The position numbers and the translations under genes are program-made. The notes under the pieces are model-generated. The model did not search any database. It was not told the DNA's origin and saw nothing but the letters and a program-made list of their open reading frames with translations. A stretch of DNA of 64,000 nt from CAHJXF01 sp038225855. Lineage in GTDB: Bacteria; Pseudomonadota; Gammaproteobacteria; Burkholderiales; Burkholderiaceae_D. The DNA lies in NCBI GenBank assembly GCA_038225855.1, contig JBBRQU010000005.1, positions 1-64,000 on the forward strand. Reading direction: 5' to 3'. Positions 20,463-29,455 of the stretch are shown piece after piece. Every line of letters starts with the position of its first letter. Within the stretch, counting starts at the first letter, position 1.

Positions 20463-21524
20463 TTATCGCGCGCGCAACTGGAGCCACGGCATGGCGAAGG
20501 CGGTGCGCGACGGCTTGAGCTTGAGCGCCTGCCTTTCGACGACATGCCAGGACAGGAACGCGAGCGCGAGCGTGGCCAGGGCCGAGACCGCGAGGCCGAC
20601 GGCGAAAGGCAAGGCGTTCGACGTCAACGCGACGATCGTCTGCTGCACCGGAAAAGCGTAGATGTACACGCCGTAAGAGAAGTCGCCGAAGCGTGCGGTG
20701 CGCCGTATGCCGGGCCACGAGGCCACGCCGAAACCGAGCGTCGCGAACGGAATGATCAACCAGAACGCCGCGTGCCTCTGGCCGATCGAGAACAAGACAG
20801 TGGCGGCAACCGCGATCGCGGTTGCAACGACCAGCCAACGCTTTTCCCACTCGGCGCGAAAGCAATGCAGACATGCGCCCGCGAGAAAGAACAGGCCGAG
20901 TTCCTCTTTCCAGCCGCGCTTGCCCGCTTCGGCCATGACGCGTTGAACATCGAAGATCCAGAAGTAGTGGATCGCCATCACCGCCGTCCCGAGCAGCAGC
21001 ACGACGCGCCAGCGCAGCACTTGCAGCAGCCCGAGAATCGCGAGGATGACGTACCAGCGAACCTCGATCGGCAGAGTCCACAGCGAGCCGTTGACGACGT
21101 GATTCGGATTGCTGTCGAACACACGCGGCAAATGTCCGGCGTCGTTGAACTTGAGGATGCCGAAGTAATGTCCGGTCGCGGGGTCCGCGAAATATGGGCC
21201 GAGTGGCAGTGTGGTCATCAACGGCCCGAGCACGCAGACGGTAAGGGTCACGGCGACCGCCAGTCCCGGCCAGATGCGCAACATGCGCCGCAAGGCGAAA
21301 CGGAGGATGTGTGGATCACGCTGCCAGCTTTCGGCGACGAGAAATCCGCTGATCGAAAAGAAGATCAGAAGGCCGATGCCGCCCAGGCTCTGGTATTGCG
21401 GAACGGTCCATTCGACTCGCCCGGTCAACGGGGACTGGTGGCTGTACAACACCATGTACGCCGCGACGATGCGCAGAAAGTCGAAGTTGTTCTTGTGTTC
21501 CGCAGGGTTTGTTGTTGAATTCAT
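20463..21524 (-). CDS. Acyltransferase 3 family membrane protein
   Basis: 353 residues, about 10 membrane helices, of the family that O-acylates surface sugars (OafA/NodX type). The N-terminal NNFDFLRIVAAYMVLYSH carries the family R-x(10)-H pattern, and GIGLLIFFSISGFLVAESW is the second hallmark. The acceptor sugar is unknown; LPS, capsule and exopolysaccharide are possible. It sits between rpsT and murJ, which are usually direct neighbours in this group, and seven bases from murJ, so it is probably co-transcribed. Confidence 0.9.
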   Translation of the reverse strand: MNSTTNPAEHKNNFDFLRIVAAYMVLYSHQSPLTGRVEWTVPQYQSLGGIGLLIFFSISGFLVAESWQRDPHILRFALRRMLRIWPGLAVAVTLTVCVLGPLMTTLPLGPYFADPATGHYFGILKFNDAGHLPRVFDSNPNHVVNGSLWTLPIEVRWYVILAILGLLQVLRWRVVLLLGTAVMAIHYFWIFDVQRVMAEAGKRGWKEELGLFFLAGACLHCFRAEWEKRWLVVATAIAVAATVLFSIGQRHAAFWLIIPFATLGFGVASWPGIRRTARFGDFSYGVYIYAFPVQQTIVALTSNALPFAVGLAVSALATLALAFLSWHVVERQALKLKPSRTAFAMPWLQLRAR

Positions 21525-21656
21525 CGCGAACGACCGGGAGCTGCGCAGAGGAGACGCCGAGCGGGCGGCGCTTGGATGCGCTGCTTTTCGAAGGCGAGAA
21601 TAATACGCGGCAACGCGCTCGCGATTCGGCGTCGTGCCGCAGGATGCGTACGCGTG

Positions 21657-21685
21657 TTGCGAAACGCCGGCATGGCCGCTATACT
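21657..21685 (+). promoter_or_regulatory. Sigma-70 promoter of rpsT
   Basis: TTGCGA at 21657-21662, 17-base spacer, TATACT at 21680-21685, giving a start near 21692 and a leader of about 50 bases before rpsT. Confidence 0.75.
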
Positions 21686-21740
21686 GCCCGGCTTTCCCAA
21701 TTCAAGCCTTCAGGCCGCGTTACGGCCGCTGCAAGTCTCT

Positions 21741-22007
21741 ATGGCAAATACTGCACAAGCAAAAAAGCGCGCCCGTCAAAGCGCGGAGCACAACGCTCAC
21801 AACTCCAGCCTTCGATCGGCGCTGCGCACCGCGATCAAGGCGGTTCGCAAGGCTATCGCCGCCGGCGACAAGGCAGTTGCAGCCGAACAGTTCCGCAAGT
21901 CCACGAGCATCATCGATCGATTCGCAGACAAGAAGATCATTCACAAGAACAAGGCGGCGCGGCACAAGAGCCGTCTGTCGTCAGCCGTTAAGGCGCTCAA
22001 CGCTTGA
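21741..22007 (+). CDS. rpsT: 30S ribosomal protein S20
   Basis: 88 residues, highly basic, of the expected length. MANTAQAKKRARQSAEHNAHN at the start and KKIIHKNKAARHKSRLS near the end are S20 signatures. Binds 16S rRNA in the body of the small subunit. Single gene with its own promoter and terminator, divergent from the acyltransferase-murJ run. Confidence 0.98.
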   Translation: MANTAQAKKRARQSAEHNAHNSSLRSALRTAIKAVRKAIAAGDKAVAAEQFRKSTSIIDRFADKKIIHKNKAARHKSRLSSAVKALNA

Positions 22008-22045
22008 GCCCGTCCGCATGAAACGCGGGCAGAGGCCCGAATGAA

Positions 22046-22072
22046 AAAGCGCACATCGGTGCGCTTTTTTTT
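22046..22072 (+). terminator. Rho-independent terminator of rpsT
   Basis: AAAGCGCAC / GTGCGCTTT, 9 bp with loop ATCG, ending in a run of T residues, 38 bases after the rpsT stop. Confidence 0.95.
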
Positions 22073-22104
22073 CGTCTCATGACAACAAGAATGATGGTGC
22101 GGTG

Positions 22105-23394
22105 ATGGACGCAGCGAACCACAACAAATTCATGCAGCGATTCCTCGCGATCTGGCGCGCGGGCCTGCTCGCACATCGCGACTTTCGACTGATGTGGTTG
22201 TCGGCCAGCGTCACGAGCTTCGGCGGCCAGATCACGATGCTGGCGTTGCCGCTGACCGCGATCACGATGCTGGCCGCGACGCCGCGCCAGATGGGGATGC
22301 TGGTCGCGCTCGAGGCGTTGCCTTTCTCGCTCTTCTCGCTGCACGCGGGCGTGTTGATCGATCGCGTGCGCAAGCTGCCGATCATGTTGATCTGCGAAGC
22401 GATCATCTGCCTCGCGCTGCTGTCGATACCCACAGCCGCGTGGCTCGGCCGCCTGTCGATGCCACTGATGTACGCGGTCGGCTTCATCCTAGGCACGGTG
22501 TTCGTCTTCGTCGGCAGCGCGGCGCAGGTGTATCTGACGCAGGTGGCAGGACGAGACCGGCTGATTGCAGCCAACAGCCTTTTCATCGCCAGCGAATCGA
22601 CGGCGCGATTGACCGGTCCGGGTCTCGCGGGGCTGTTGATCCAGTGGCTGACCGCGCCCATCGCGATCCTGTTCGACTGCATGAGCTTCGTCGTATCGTT
22701 GCTGTTGCTGTCACGCATCCGGCACGTCGAGCGCCGCCCCGCGAGGACCTCCGAGGCGTCGATATGGGGCGAGATCCGCGAAGGCCTTGCGCTCGTGCTC
22801 GGGCACCCGATCCTGCGTCCGCTGACGCTCGTCTCGACGGCCTGGTTCGTGGTCTTCCAGGGATGGATCACCTTGCAGACGCTGTATGCCACGCGCGAAC
22901 TCGGTTTATCCGCGGGCGAGTTGGGCGCGGCGCACATGGTCGGGGGAGCAGGCGCGCTCTTGTCGGCGATGCTGGCTCGACACGCGACGCGGCGCTTCGG
23001 CGCCGGCGTGCCTATCCTGCTTGGCGTGCTGTGTTCGGCGCTGGCGTGGCTGATGCTCGCGGTCATGCCGAAGGGCGACCATGCCTTCGCCACGCTCGGC
23101 GCGGCGCTGTTCGTGTTCGATTTCGGGGTCACGCTCTACTGGATCAACTACGCGAGCGTACGTCAGGCCGTCACGCCCGACGGCATGCTCGGGCGCATGA
23201 CCGCAACCATGCGCTTCTTCACGGTGGCCGCGGCGCCGCTGGGCGCTCTCGCCGCGGGACACGCGGCCGAGTTGTTCGGGATGCGCGAGACCTTTGCGGG
23301 CATGAGCGCGATCGTGATCGGCCTGGTCGCCGTGCTGTACTTGCGCACCGGCCTGCGCGATGTGCCGGATGTCAGTCTCGGGCAAATCGCTTAA
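22105..23394 (+). CDS. MFS transporter (EntS/MFS_3 type)
   Basis: 429 residues with 12 predicted membrane helices. The N-terminal FRLMWLSASVTSFGGQITMLALPL and loop GVLIDRVRKLP are typical of the MFS_3 group that includes the enterobactin exporter. No siderophore genes are near, so substrate is unknown. GTG 22102 or ATG 22105 could start translation; no strong ribosome-binding site separates them. It precedes argD by 34 bases on the same strand. Confidence 0.88.
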   Translation: MDAANHNKFMQRFLAIWRAGLLAHRDFRLMWLSASVTSFGGQITMLALPLTAITMLAATPRQMGMLVALEALPFSLFSLHAGVLIDRVRKLPIMLICEAIICLALLSIPTAAWLGRLSMPLMYAVGFILGTVFVFVGSAAQVYLTQVAGRDRLIAANSLFIASESTARLTGPGLAGLLIQWLTAPIAILFDCMSFVVSLLLLSRIRHVERRPARTSEASIWGEIREGLALVLGHPILRPLTLVSTAWFVVFQGWITLQTLYATRELGLSAGELGAAHMVGGAGALLSAMLARHATRRFGAGVPILLGVLCSALAWLMLAVMPKGDHAFATLGAALFVFDFGVTLYWINYASVRQAVTPDGMLGRMTATMRFFTVAAAPLGALAAGHAAELFGMRETFAGMSAIVIGLVAVLYLRTGLRDVPDVSLGQIA

Positions 23395-23428
23395 CATCCC
23401 CCATCCACTTTTCGATGCGCGCGATCAC

Positions 23429-24652
23429 ATGAATCAGACCAATCCTCCGTCGCATCTGATGAACACCTACGCGAATCTGCCTGTGTACTTCACACATGGA
23501 AAAGGCGCGTGGCTGTGGGATGAAAGCGGTCGCAAATACCTCGACGGTCTCGCGGGTATCGCGGTCAATACGCTCGGCCACGGCCACCCGCGCCTGGTCG
23601 CCGCGATCGCCGACCAGGCGAGCAAGCTGATTCACACGTCCAACATCTACAAGATCCGCCTGCAGGAGACGCTGGCCGACAAGCTCGCCGCGCTGTCCGG
23701 CATGGACCGTGTGTTCTTCTGTAACTCGGGGCTCGAAGCGAACGAAGCGGCGCTCAAGATCGCGCGCAAGTATGGCCACGATCGCGGCATCGAGAATCCC
23801 GAAATCGTCGTCTATGAAAACGCCTTTCACGGCCGCTCGATCGCGACCTTGTCGGCGACCGGCAACGCCAAAGTGCAGAAGGGCTTCGGGCCGCTCGTGC
23901 CCGGGTTCGTACGCGTGCCGTTGAACGATGTCGCAGCGATCGAGCGCGTCGCAGCCGAGCGGCCCGACGTCGTGGCGGTTTTCCTCGAAGCGATTCAGGG
24001 CGAAGGCGGCATCGCGCCTGCGCGCGTCGAGTATCTGCAAGCCGTCCGCGCGCTCTGTGATCGAAAGGGCTGGCTGTTGATGATCGACGAGGTTCAGTGC
24101 GGCATGGGCCGTACCGGCAAGTGGTTTGCGCATCACTGGGCCGGCATACAAGCCGATGTCGTACCGATGGCCAAGGGACTTGCCGGCGGCGTGCCGATCG
24201 GCGCCGTGATCGCGAAAGGCGAGGCAGCCAACGTCTTCGGGCCCGGCAATCACGGCACGACCTTCGGCGGCAATCCGCTGGCATGCCGCGCGGCACTCGA
24301 GACGATCGCGGTGATCGAGGATGAACAATTGTTGGCCAACGCCGAGCAAACGGGCCAATTGCTGCGCTCGGCGCTACAGCGCGACCTCGCATCGGTAGCG
24401 GGCGTGCTCGACATTCGCGGACGCGGCCTGATGCTCGGGATCGAGCTCGCGTGCCCGTGCGCCGATGTCGTCAAGCGTGCGCTCGCCTTCTCGGACGATC
24501 ATGGCGTCCTGATCAACGTCACGCAAGAGCGCGTGGTGCGCCTCCTGCCTCCGCTCATCATCAACGCCGCAGAAGCCACCCTGCTTGCCGTGGCCGTGGG
24601 GAAGGTCGTTCGCGAATTTCTTTCGCAGCAGGCCCAACCTAAAGCCGCGTGA
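23429..24652 (+). CDS. argD: Acetylornithine aminotransferase
   Basis: PLP-dependent transamination of N-acetylglutamate semialdehyde to N-acetylornithine in arginine synthesis; members often also accept succinyl-diaminopimelate. 407 residues. Visible: YLDGLAGIAVNTLGHGHP, FCNSGLEANEAALKIAR, NAFHGRS, LMIDEVQCGMGRTG and the PLP lysine in PMAKGLAGGVPIGA. Start ATG 23429 gives MNQTNPPSHLMNTYANLP, the standard N-terminus. Followed 90 bases later by argF. Confidence 0.95.
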   Translation: MNQTNPPSHLMNTYANLPVYFTHGKGAWLWDESGRKYLDGLAGIAVNTLGHGHPRLVAAIADQASKLIHTSNIYKIRLQETLADKLAALSGMDRVFFCNSGLEANEAALKIARKYGHDRGIENPEIVVYENAFHGRSIATLSATGNAKVQKGFGPLVPGFVRVPLNDVAAIERVAAERPDVVAVFLEAIQGEGGIAPARVEYLQAVRALCDRKGWLLMIDEVQCGMGRTGKWFAHHWAGIQADVVPMAKGLAGGVPIGAVIAKGEAANVFGPGNHGTTFGGNPLACRAALETIAVIEDEQLLANAEQTGQLLRSALQRDLASVAGVLDIRGRGLMLGIELACPCADVVKRALAFSDDHGVLINVTQERVVRLLPPLIINAAEATLLAVAVGKVVREFLSQQAQPKAA

Positions 24653-24742
24653 GCCGCTATCCCGCCGGCCGCGTCGCCCGGCTTCTGCGCAAGTCATCGC
24701 GATCAAAGTCGTATCCCGTATCGTGACCCCGGCATCCTCACC

Positions 24743-25663
24743 ATGACGATTCGGCACTACCTGCAGTTCAACGACTTCTCGCGTGACGACCATGCGCATC
24801 TGTTCGAGCGCATGCGCATCATCAAGGATCGCTTCAAGCGCTACGTCCCCTATCAGCCGCTGGTCGATCGCACGCTCGCGATGGTGTTCGAGAAGGCGTC
24901 GACGCGTACGCGTGTGTCGTTCGAAGCCGGCATGTACCAGATGGGCGGCTCGGTGATCAACCTGACCACCGGCGATACGCAGCTCGGCCGCGCCGAACCG
25001 ATCGAAGACACCGCGCGCGTGATCAGCCGCATGGTCGATCTGGTGATGATCCGCACCTATGAGCAGGCGCGCATCGAAGTCTTCGCCGCGAACTCGCGCG
25101 TGCCGGTCATCAACGGCCTCACCAACGAATACCATCCGTGCCAGATACTGGCCGACATCTTCACCTTCATCGAGCATCGCGGCGCCATCGCAGGCGCGAC
25201 CGTCGCGTGGATCGGAGACTCCAACAACGTCTGCAACACCTGGCTGCAGGCCGCCGAGACGCTAGGCTTCACGGTGCATGTCTCGACGCCGCCCGGCTAC
25301 GAAGTCGAACCCGAGCGCGCGGGCCTCGTCGGCGAAGCGCACTACCGGGAATTCGCCGATCCCGTCGATGCGTGCCGCGACGCCGATCTCGTCACCACCG
25401 ACGTGTGGACCAGCATGGGGTTCGAAGCCGAGAACGAATTGAGGAAGAAAGCCTTCGCCCACTGGCGCGTGGGCGACGAGATGATGGCTGCCGCGAAGCC
25501 CTCCGCACTCTTCATGCATTGCCTGCCCGCGCATCGCGGCGAAGAAGTCGATGCATCGGTGATCGACGGGGCGCAAAGCATCGTGTGGGACGAAGCCGAG
25601 AATCGGCTGCACGCGCAAAAGGCATTGATGGAGTTCCTGATCCTGGGTCGTGTCGATGAGTGA
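24743..25663 (+). CDS. argF: Ornithine carbamoyltransferase
   Basis: Makes citrulline from ornithine and carbamoyl phosphate. 306 residues. Carbamoyl phosphate site FEKASTRTRVSFEAGM, the HPCQ-type motif YHPCQILAD, ornithine site SMGFEAE, and HCLPAHRGEEV near the C-terminus. N-terminal MTIRHYLQFNDFSRDD is normal for betaproteobacteria. Part of the argD-argF-(GGDEF)-argG run. Confidence 0.97.
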   Translation: MTIRHYLQFNDFSRDDHAHLFERMRIIKDRFKRYVPYQPLVDRTLAMVFEKASTRTRVSFEAGMYQMGGSVINLTTGDTQLGRAEPIEDTARVISRMVDLVMIRTYEQARIEVFAANSRVPVINGLTNEYHPCQILADIFTFIEHRGAIAGATVAWIGDSNNVCNTWLQAAETLGFTVHVSTPPGYEVEPERAGLVGEAHYREFADPVDACRDADLVTTDVWTSMGFEAENELRKKAFAHWRVGDEMMAAAKPSALFMHCLPAHRGEEVDASVIDGAQSIVWDEAENRLHAQKALMEFLILGRVDE

Positions 25664-25723
25664 TGGATCGATGACCCCTCTTCGCGTGGCCTCGCAAGGC
25701 GACGCGTTCCGAAGGATGCGGCG

Positions 25724-27568
25724 ATGAATGCGGCGGCGATCAGTACGCCCATCGACGCGGCCCGGCCGCAGGGGCTCGAACACGTTCTCGATGCGACCCT
25801 CGAGGCAGCGTGGCTGAACCATCCGTGCTCGCCGCTCCATTCGGCGGCGATCGCGGAGAACTATCTCTCCTCGCACGGCACGTCGGCGACCGACGATGGC
25901 CTCTTCGCCCATCTCATCGCGGCCAGCAGTTCGGTGCGCATCGCCAACCTCGGCGTCGCGCGAGCGCATCTCGCCAAGGTGCGTGCCGCCCTCTCCCATT
26001 CGACGCCGCAGTCGAAGCCGCCCGCGGCGGCGCGCCGCCGCCTGCTGCACCTTTTTCATGGCGTGCGTGGCGCGATGCTTTGGGTCGAGCGCGATCTGGT
26101 CGCTGCAATGCAGTCTTTCGAGCGTGCGCTGGGCCAATCCGATGCGCTCGAACCGTACGACGAACACTACATTCGCCTGTGGCGCGCGATCACGCTCCTC
26201 GGGCTGGGCAAGCCCCAACTCGCGTTTCGCGATCTCCTGCACGCACTCGAGTTTTTCCGCTATCACCATCGGCCGGCTCACGCGCTGCTCGCGTTCAACA
26301 TGGGCGCAACGCTGCTGCATGCGGGCGATTGGGAGGGCGCAGAAAGCTGTATCCGCATCGCGCTGGGCGAGACCGCACTCATGGGCATGCCCGGCTTCGA
26401 AACGATGTGCCGTTCGAATCTCGCGTATTGCCTGATCAACACCGGGCGTGTCGCTGAGGCCACCGCGGAGATCGACATGGCGCTGGCGAGCGATCGGGCC
26501 GAGTTGCTGCGCTATCGGCCGGGCGACGTGATGACCACGGTCGCGGAGAATTTGATCGAGACCGGGCATCTCGAAGAAGCTACGCACTATGTATTCGACG
26601 CGCTCGACGACGCGATCGGTCGCAAGTATTCGATGGGCATCGGCACGGCCAAGTGGAATCAGGGGCGCATTGCCGTCGAGCAGAACAAGGTCGCCGAGGC
26701 GGTCAGCGCGTGGCGTGTCGCGTTGTGGAACCTGCGGCGACATCCGCACCTCACGCAGTTCTGGAAGACCGCGCTGGCCGTGTCCACGCTTTACTCGAAC
26801 AGCGGCGACTATCGGCGCGCATTGCGCTGGCATCGACGCTTCCACGCCTCTTATCACCGTTGGCAAGACACGACGCGCGACGTGCGCCTTGCCTATTCGC
26901 AGGCAGCGCTGCAAATGGAAGCGATCCGGCGCGAGCGCGATGCCGTCGAGGCCGAAAGGCTGCGCCTGTCGCACGCCAAGGCCGAACTCGAGGCCGTCAA
27001 CACCGAGCTGCAATCGCGCTTCACGCAGATCGAGGCGATCCACGACGAGCTGCGCGAACAGGCTGCGCGCGATCTGCTGACCGGGCTGCTGAATCGTCGC
27101 AACCTGTTGCCGACGCTCGAGTCGATGCTCATGAAAAGCGCGACGATCAAGCAGCATGCGATCGTCGCGATGCTCGACCTCGACCACTTCAAGCAGTTCA
27201 ACGACCGGCATGGTCATGTGGCGGGCGATGGAATTCTCGCCGCGGCGGGACAGTTGCTGCGCGAGTTCTTTCGCGACGAAGACAGCGCGTTTCGCTACGG
27301 CGGCGACGAGTTCTGCATCTTCCTGCCGCACACCAATCGCATGGTCGGCGAGGCGCGTCTCGAGGCTTTCGCGCAGGCCTTGCGCGACTCGCTGCCGCAC
27401 GCACCCGATGGCAAGGCGTCGGGCGTGACGGTGTCGTTCGGTATCGCGTGCTTCCCCGACGACAGCATGCGGGCCGACGAGCTGCTGGCGCTCGCCGATG
27501 CGGCGCTCTACACCATCAAGCGCCGCAACAAGCAAGCCGCGACGGCGCCGATGCCGCGTCGTCCCTGA
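25724..27568 (+). CDS. Diguanylate cyclase with N-terminal helical-repeat region (GGDEF)
   Basis: 614 residues, cytoplasmic (no membrane helix). Residues about 1-400 are an alpha-helical, TPR-like sensor region (GATLLHAGDWEGAESCIR, NLAYCLINTGRVAEATAEI). A coiled coil (about 405-455, RRERDAVEAERLRL) leads into the GGDEF domain. The catalytic loop is intact, RYGGDEF with GGDEF at 526-530, plus DLDHFKQFND for metal binding and a c-di-GMP inhibitory I-site RDED at 517-520, so it should make c-di-GMP with feedback control. It lies between argF (60 bases) and argG (26 bases) on the same strand. Confidence 0.92.
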   Translation: MNAAAISTPIDAARPQGLEHVLDATLEAAWLNHPCSPLHSAAIAENYLSSHGTSATDDGLFAHLIAASSSVRIANLGVARAHLAKVRAALSHSTPQSKPPAAARRRLLHLFHGVRGAMLWVERDLVAAMQSFERALGQSDALEPYDEHYIRLWRAITLLGLGKPQLAFRDLLHALEFFRYHHRPAHALLAFNMGATLLHAGDWEGAESCIRIALGETALMGMPGFETMCRSNLAYCLINTGRVAEATAEIDMALASDRAELLRYRPGDVMTTVAENLIETGHLEEATHYVFDALDDAIGRKYSMGIGTAKWNQGRIAVEQNKVAEAVSAWRVALWNLRRHPHLTQFWKTALAVSTLYSNSGDYRRALRWHRRFHASYHRWQDTTRDVRLAYSQAALQMEAIRRERDAVEAERLRLSHAKAELEAVNTELQSRFTQIEAIHDELREQAARDLLTGLLNRRNLLPTLESMLMKSATIKQHAIVAMLDLDHFKQFNDRHGHVAGDGILAAAGQLLREFFRDEDSAFRYGGDEFCIFLPHTNRMVGEARLEAFAQALRDSLPHAPDGKASGVTVSFGIACFPDDSMRADELLALADAALYTIKRRNKQAATAPMPRRP

Positions 27569-27594
27569 TTTGCTCCCCTTCGAATCGACCCCCC

Positions 27595-28821
27595 ATGAGC
27601 GACATCAACAAAGTCGTCCTCGCCTATTCCGGCGGACTCGACACTTCCGTGATCCTGAAGTGGCTTCAGGACAATTACAGCGCCGAGGTCGTGACCTTCA
27701 CGGCCGACATCGGGCAGGGCGAAGAGCTCGAGCCGGCGCGCGGCAAAGCGTTGAATGCCGGCATCAAGCCCGAGAACATTTTCATCGACGACCTGCGGGA
27801 AGAGTTCGTGCGCGACTTCGTGTTCCCGATGTTTCGCGCCAATGCAATCTACGAAGGCGCGTATCTGCTGGGCACGTCGATCGCGCGCCCGCTGATCGCC
27901 AAGCGACAGATCGAGATCGCGCGCGCAACCGGCGCCGAGGCGGTGTCGCACGGCGCCACCGGCAAGGGCAACGATCAGGTGCGCTTCGAGCTCGGCTACT
28001 ATGCGCTCGAGCCCGGCATCAAGGTGATCGCACCGTGGCGCGAGTGGGACCTGAACTCGCGCGAAAAGCTGCTCGCCTACGCCGAGGCGGCGGGTATTCC
28101 GATCGAGATGAAGCACAAGCAGGGGGGCGCGCCCTATTCGATGGACGCGAACCTGCTGCACATCAGCTTCGAAGGCCGTCATCTCGAAGACCCCAAGGCC
28201 GAAGCCGAAGAAGCGATGTGGCGCTGGACCGTCTCGCCTGAAGCCGCGCCCGACACGCCGCAGTTCATCGAGCTCGAATTCACGCGAGGCGATGTGAGCG
28301 CGATCGACGGCAAGACCATGAGTCCGGCCGAAGTGCTGACCAAGCTCAACGAGCTCGGCGGCAGGCACGGCATCGGCAGGCTCGACCTGGTCGAGAATCG
28401 CTACGTCGGCATGAAGTCGCGCGGCTGCTACGAGACTCCGGGCGGAGCGATCCTGTTGAAGGCGCATCGCGGCATCGAGTCGATCACGCTCGATCGCGAG
28501 GTCGCGCATCTGAAGGACGATCTGATGCCGCGCTATGCGGCGCTGATCTACAACGGCTACTGGTGGAGTCCCGAGCGCCGCGCGTTGCAGGTGCTGATCG
28601 ATCACACCCAAGACAAGGTCAACGGCTGGGTGCGCCTGAAGCTCTACAAGGGCAGCGCCAGCGTGGTCGCGCGCGATTCGAAGGACACGCTGTTCGATCA
28701 GAACATCGCCAGCTTCGAAGACGACGCCGGCGCCTACAACCAGGCCGACGCGGGCGGTTTCATCAAGCTCAACGCACTCAGGATGCGGATCGCCGAGACG
28801 GCGAGACGCAACCGCTCGTGA
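27595..28821 (+). CDS. argG: Argininosuccinate synthase
   Basis: ATP-dependent joining of citrulline and aspartate. 408 residues. N-terminal ATP loop LAYSGGLDTSVILKWL, then SHGATGKGNDQVRFE and YSMDANLLHISFEG. Typical class length. Its last 13 codons (MRIAETARRNRS) are echoed just downstream by a diverged copy. Confidence 0.98.
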   Translation: MSDINKVVLAYSGGLDTSVILKWLQDNYSAEVVTFTADIGQGEELEPARGKALNAGIKPENIFIDDLREEFVRDFVFPMFRANAIYEGAYLLGTSIARPLIAKRQIEIARATGAEAVSHGATGKGNDQVRFELGYYALEPGIKVIAPWREWDLNSREKLLAYAEAAGIPIEMKHKQGGAPYSMDANLLHISFEGRHLEDPKAEAEEAMWRWTVSPEAAPDTPQFIELEFTRGDVSAIDGKTMSPAEVLTKLNELGGRHGIGRLDLVENRYVGMKSRGCYETPGGAILLKAHRGIESITLDREVAHLKDDLMPRYAALIYNGYWWSPERRALQVLIDHTQDKVNGWVRLKLYKGSASVVARDSKDTLFDQNIASFEDDAGAYNQADAGGFIKLNALRMRIAETARRNRS

Positions 28822-28829
28822 TATTCGGC

Positions 28830-28868
28830 ATGCGCATCGCCGAGGTCGCGCGACGCAAGCGCCGCTGA
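28830..28868 (+). repeat. Diverged tandem copy of the argG 3' end
   Basis: The 39 bases at 28830-28868 match the last 39 bases of argG (28783-28821) at 30 positions and would read MRIAEVARRKRR-stop against MRIAETARRNRS-stop. It lies immediately after the argG stop. Either an old partial duplication or an extended ancestral C-terminus cut off by a new stop. Confidence 0.6.
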
Positions 28869-28908
28869 ACACGCCGCTTCGCTGCAGGTCCATCAAGGAG
28901 ATCGGTCC

Positions 28909-29436
28909 ATGAAAAAAATAGTCTCGGGTTTCAGTGTCGCGTGCGTCTGCGCGGCCCTCCTCTGGTCGTCGGTTGCGAGCGCCGAGTCGCTGAACGCGAA
29001 GCCGGGCGCATGGGAGATGACGATCACGACCACGACCACGGGCACCGTCATCCCGACCGAGGCTCTCGAAAAAATGCAGCCCGAACGCCGCGCGATGGTG
29101 GAGAAGATGATGGCCGAGCGCGGCGGACAGCCGCACACCACGGTCAACAAGACTTGCGTGAAGAAGGAGGATCTCGATCAGGAGCGCTTTCTCAGGAACA
29201 GCGACCCGAGCTGCACCAGAAAAACCGTCTCGCGATCCGCGAACAAGGTCGTGATCGCGATGACCTGTGGAGGCACGCCGCCGCGCGAAGGCAGCTTCAC
29301 GTTCGAAGCCAGGACTCCCGAGAGCGTCGTCGGCGTCATCGATCAGCAAACCGACGGCGGAAATTTGCATGTCGACGTCGCCGGAAAATGGCTGCAAGCG
29401 AGTTGCGCAGGCATCGAGCCGGCGCCGACCAAGTAG
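28909..29436 (+). CDS. DUF3617 family exported protein
   Basis: 175 residues with a signal peptide (residues 1-26, ending SVASAES). The family pattern is the opening LNAKPGAWEMTITTTT, a mid-protein CVKKEDLDQERF and two later cysteines. Function unknown; DUF3617 proteins are periplasmic and common in proteobacteria. A GGAGATCGG-type ribosome-binding site precedes ATG 28909. Convergent with murB. Confidence 0.85.
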   Translation: MKKIVSGFSVACVCAALLWSSVASAESLNAKPGAWEMTITTTTTGTVIPTEALEKMQPERRAMVEKMMAERGGQPHTTVNKTCVKKEDLDQERFLRNSDPSCTRKTVSRSANKVVIAMTCGGTPPREGSFTFEARTPESVVGVIDQQTDGGNLHVDVAGKWLQASCAGIEPAPTK

Positions 29437-29455
29437 CGGCGCAGGCGTCCAGGCT

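Noticed and set aside
25262..27535. 757-codon minus-strand frame opposite argF and the GGDEF gene
   Set aside because: Spans two real genes on the other strand and lacks any family motif.
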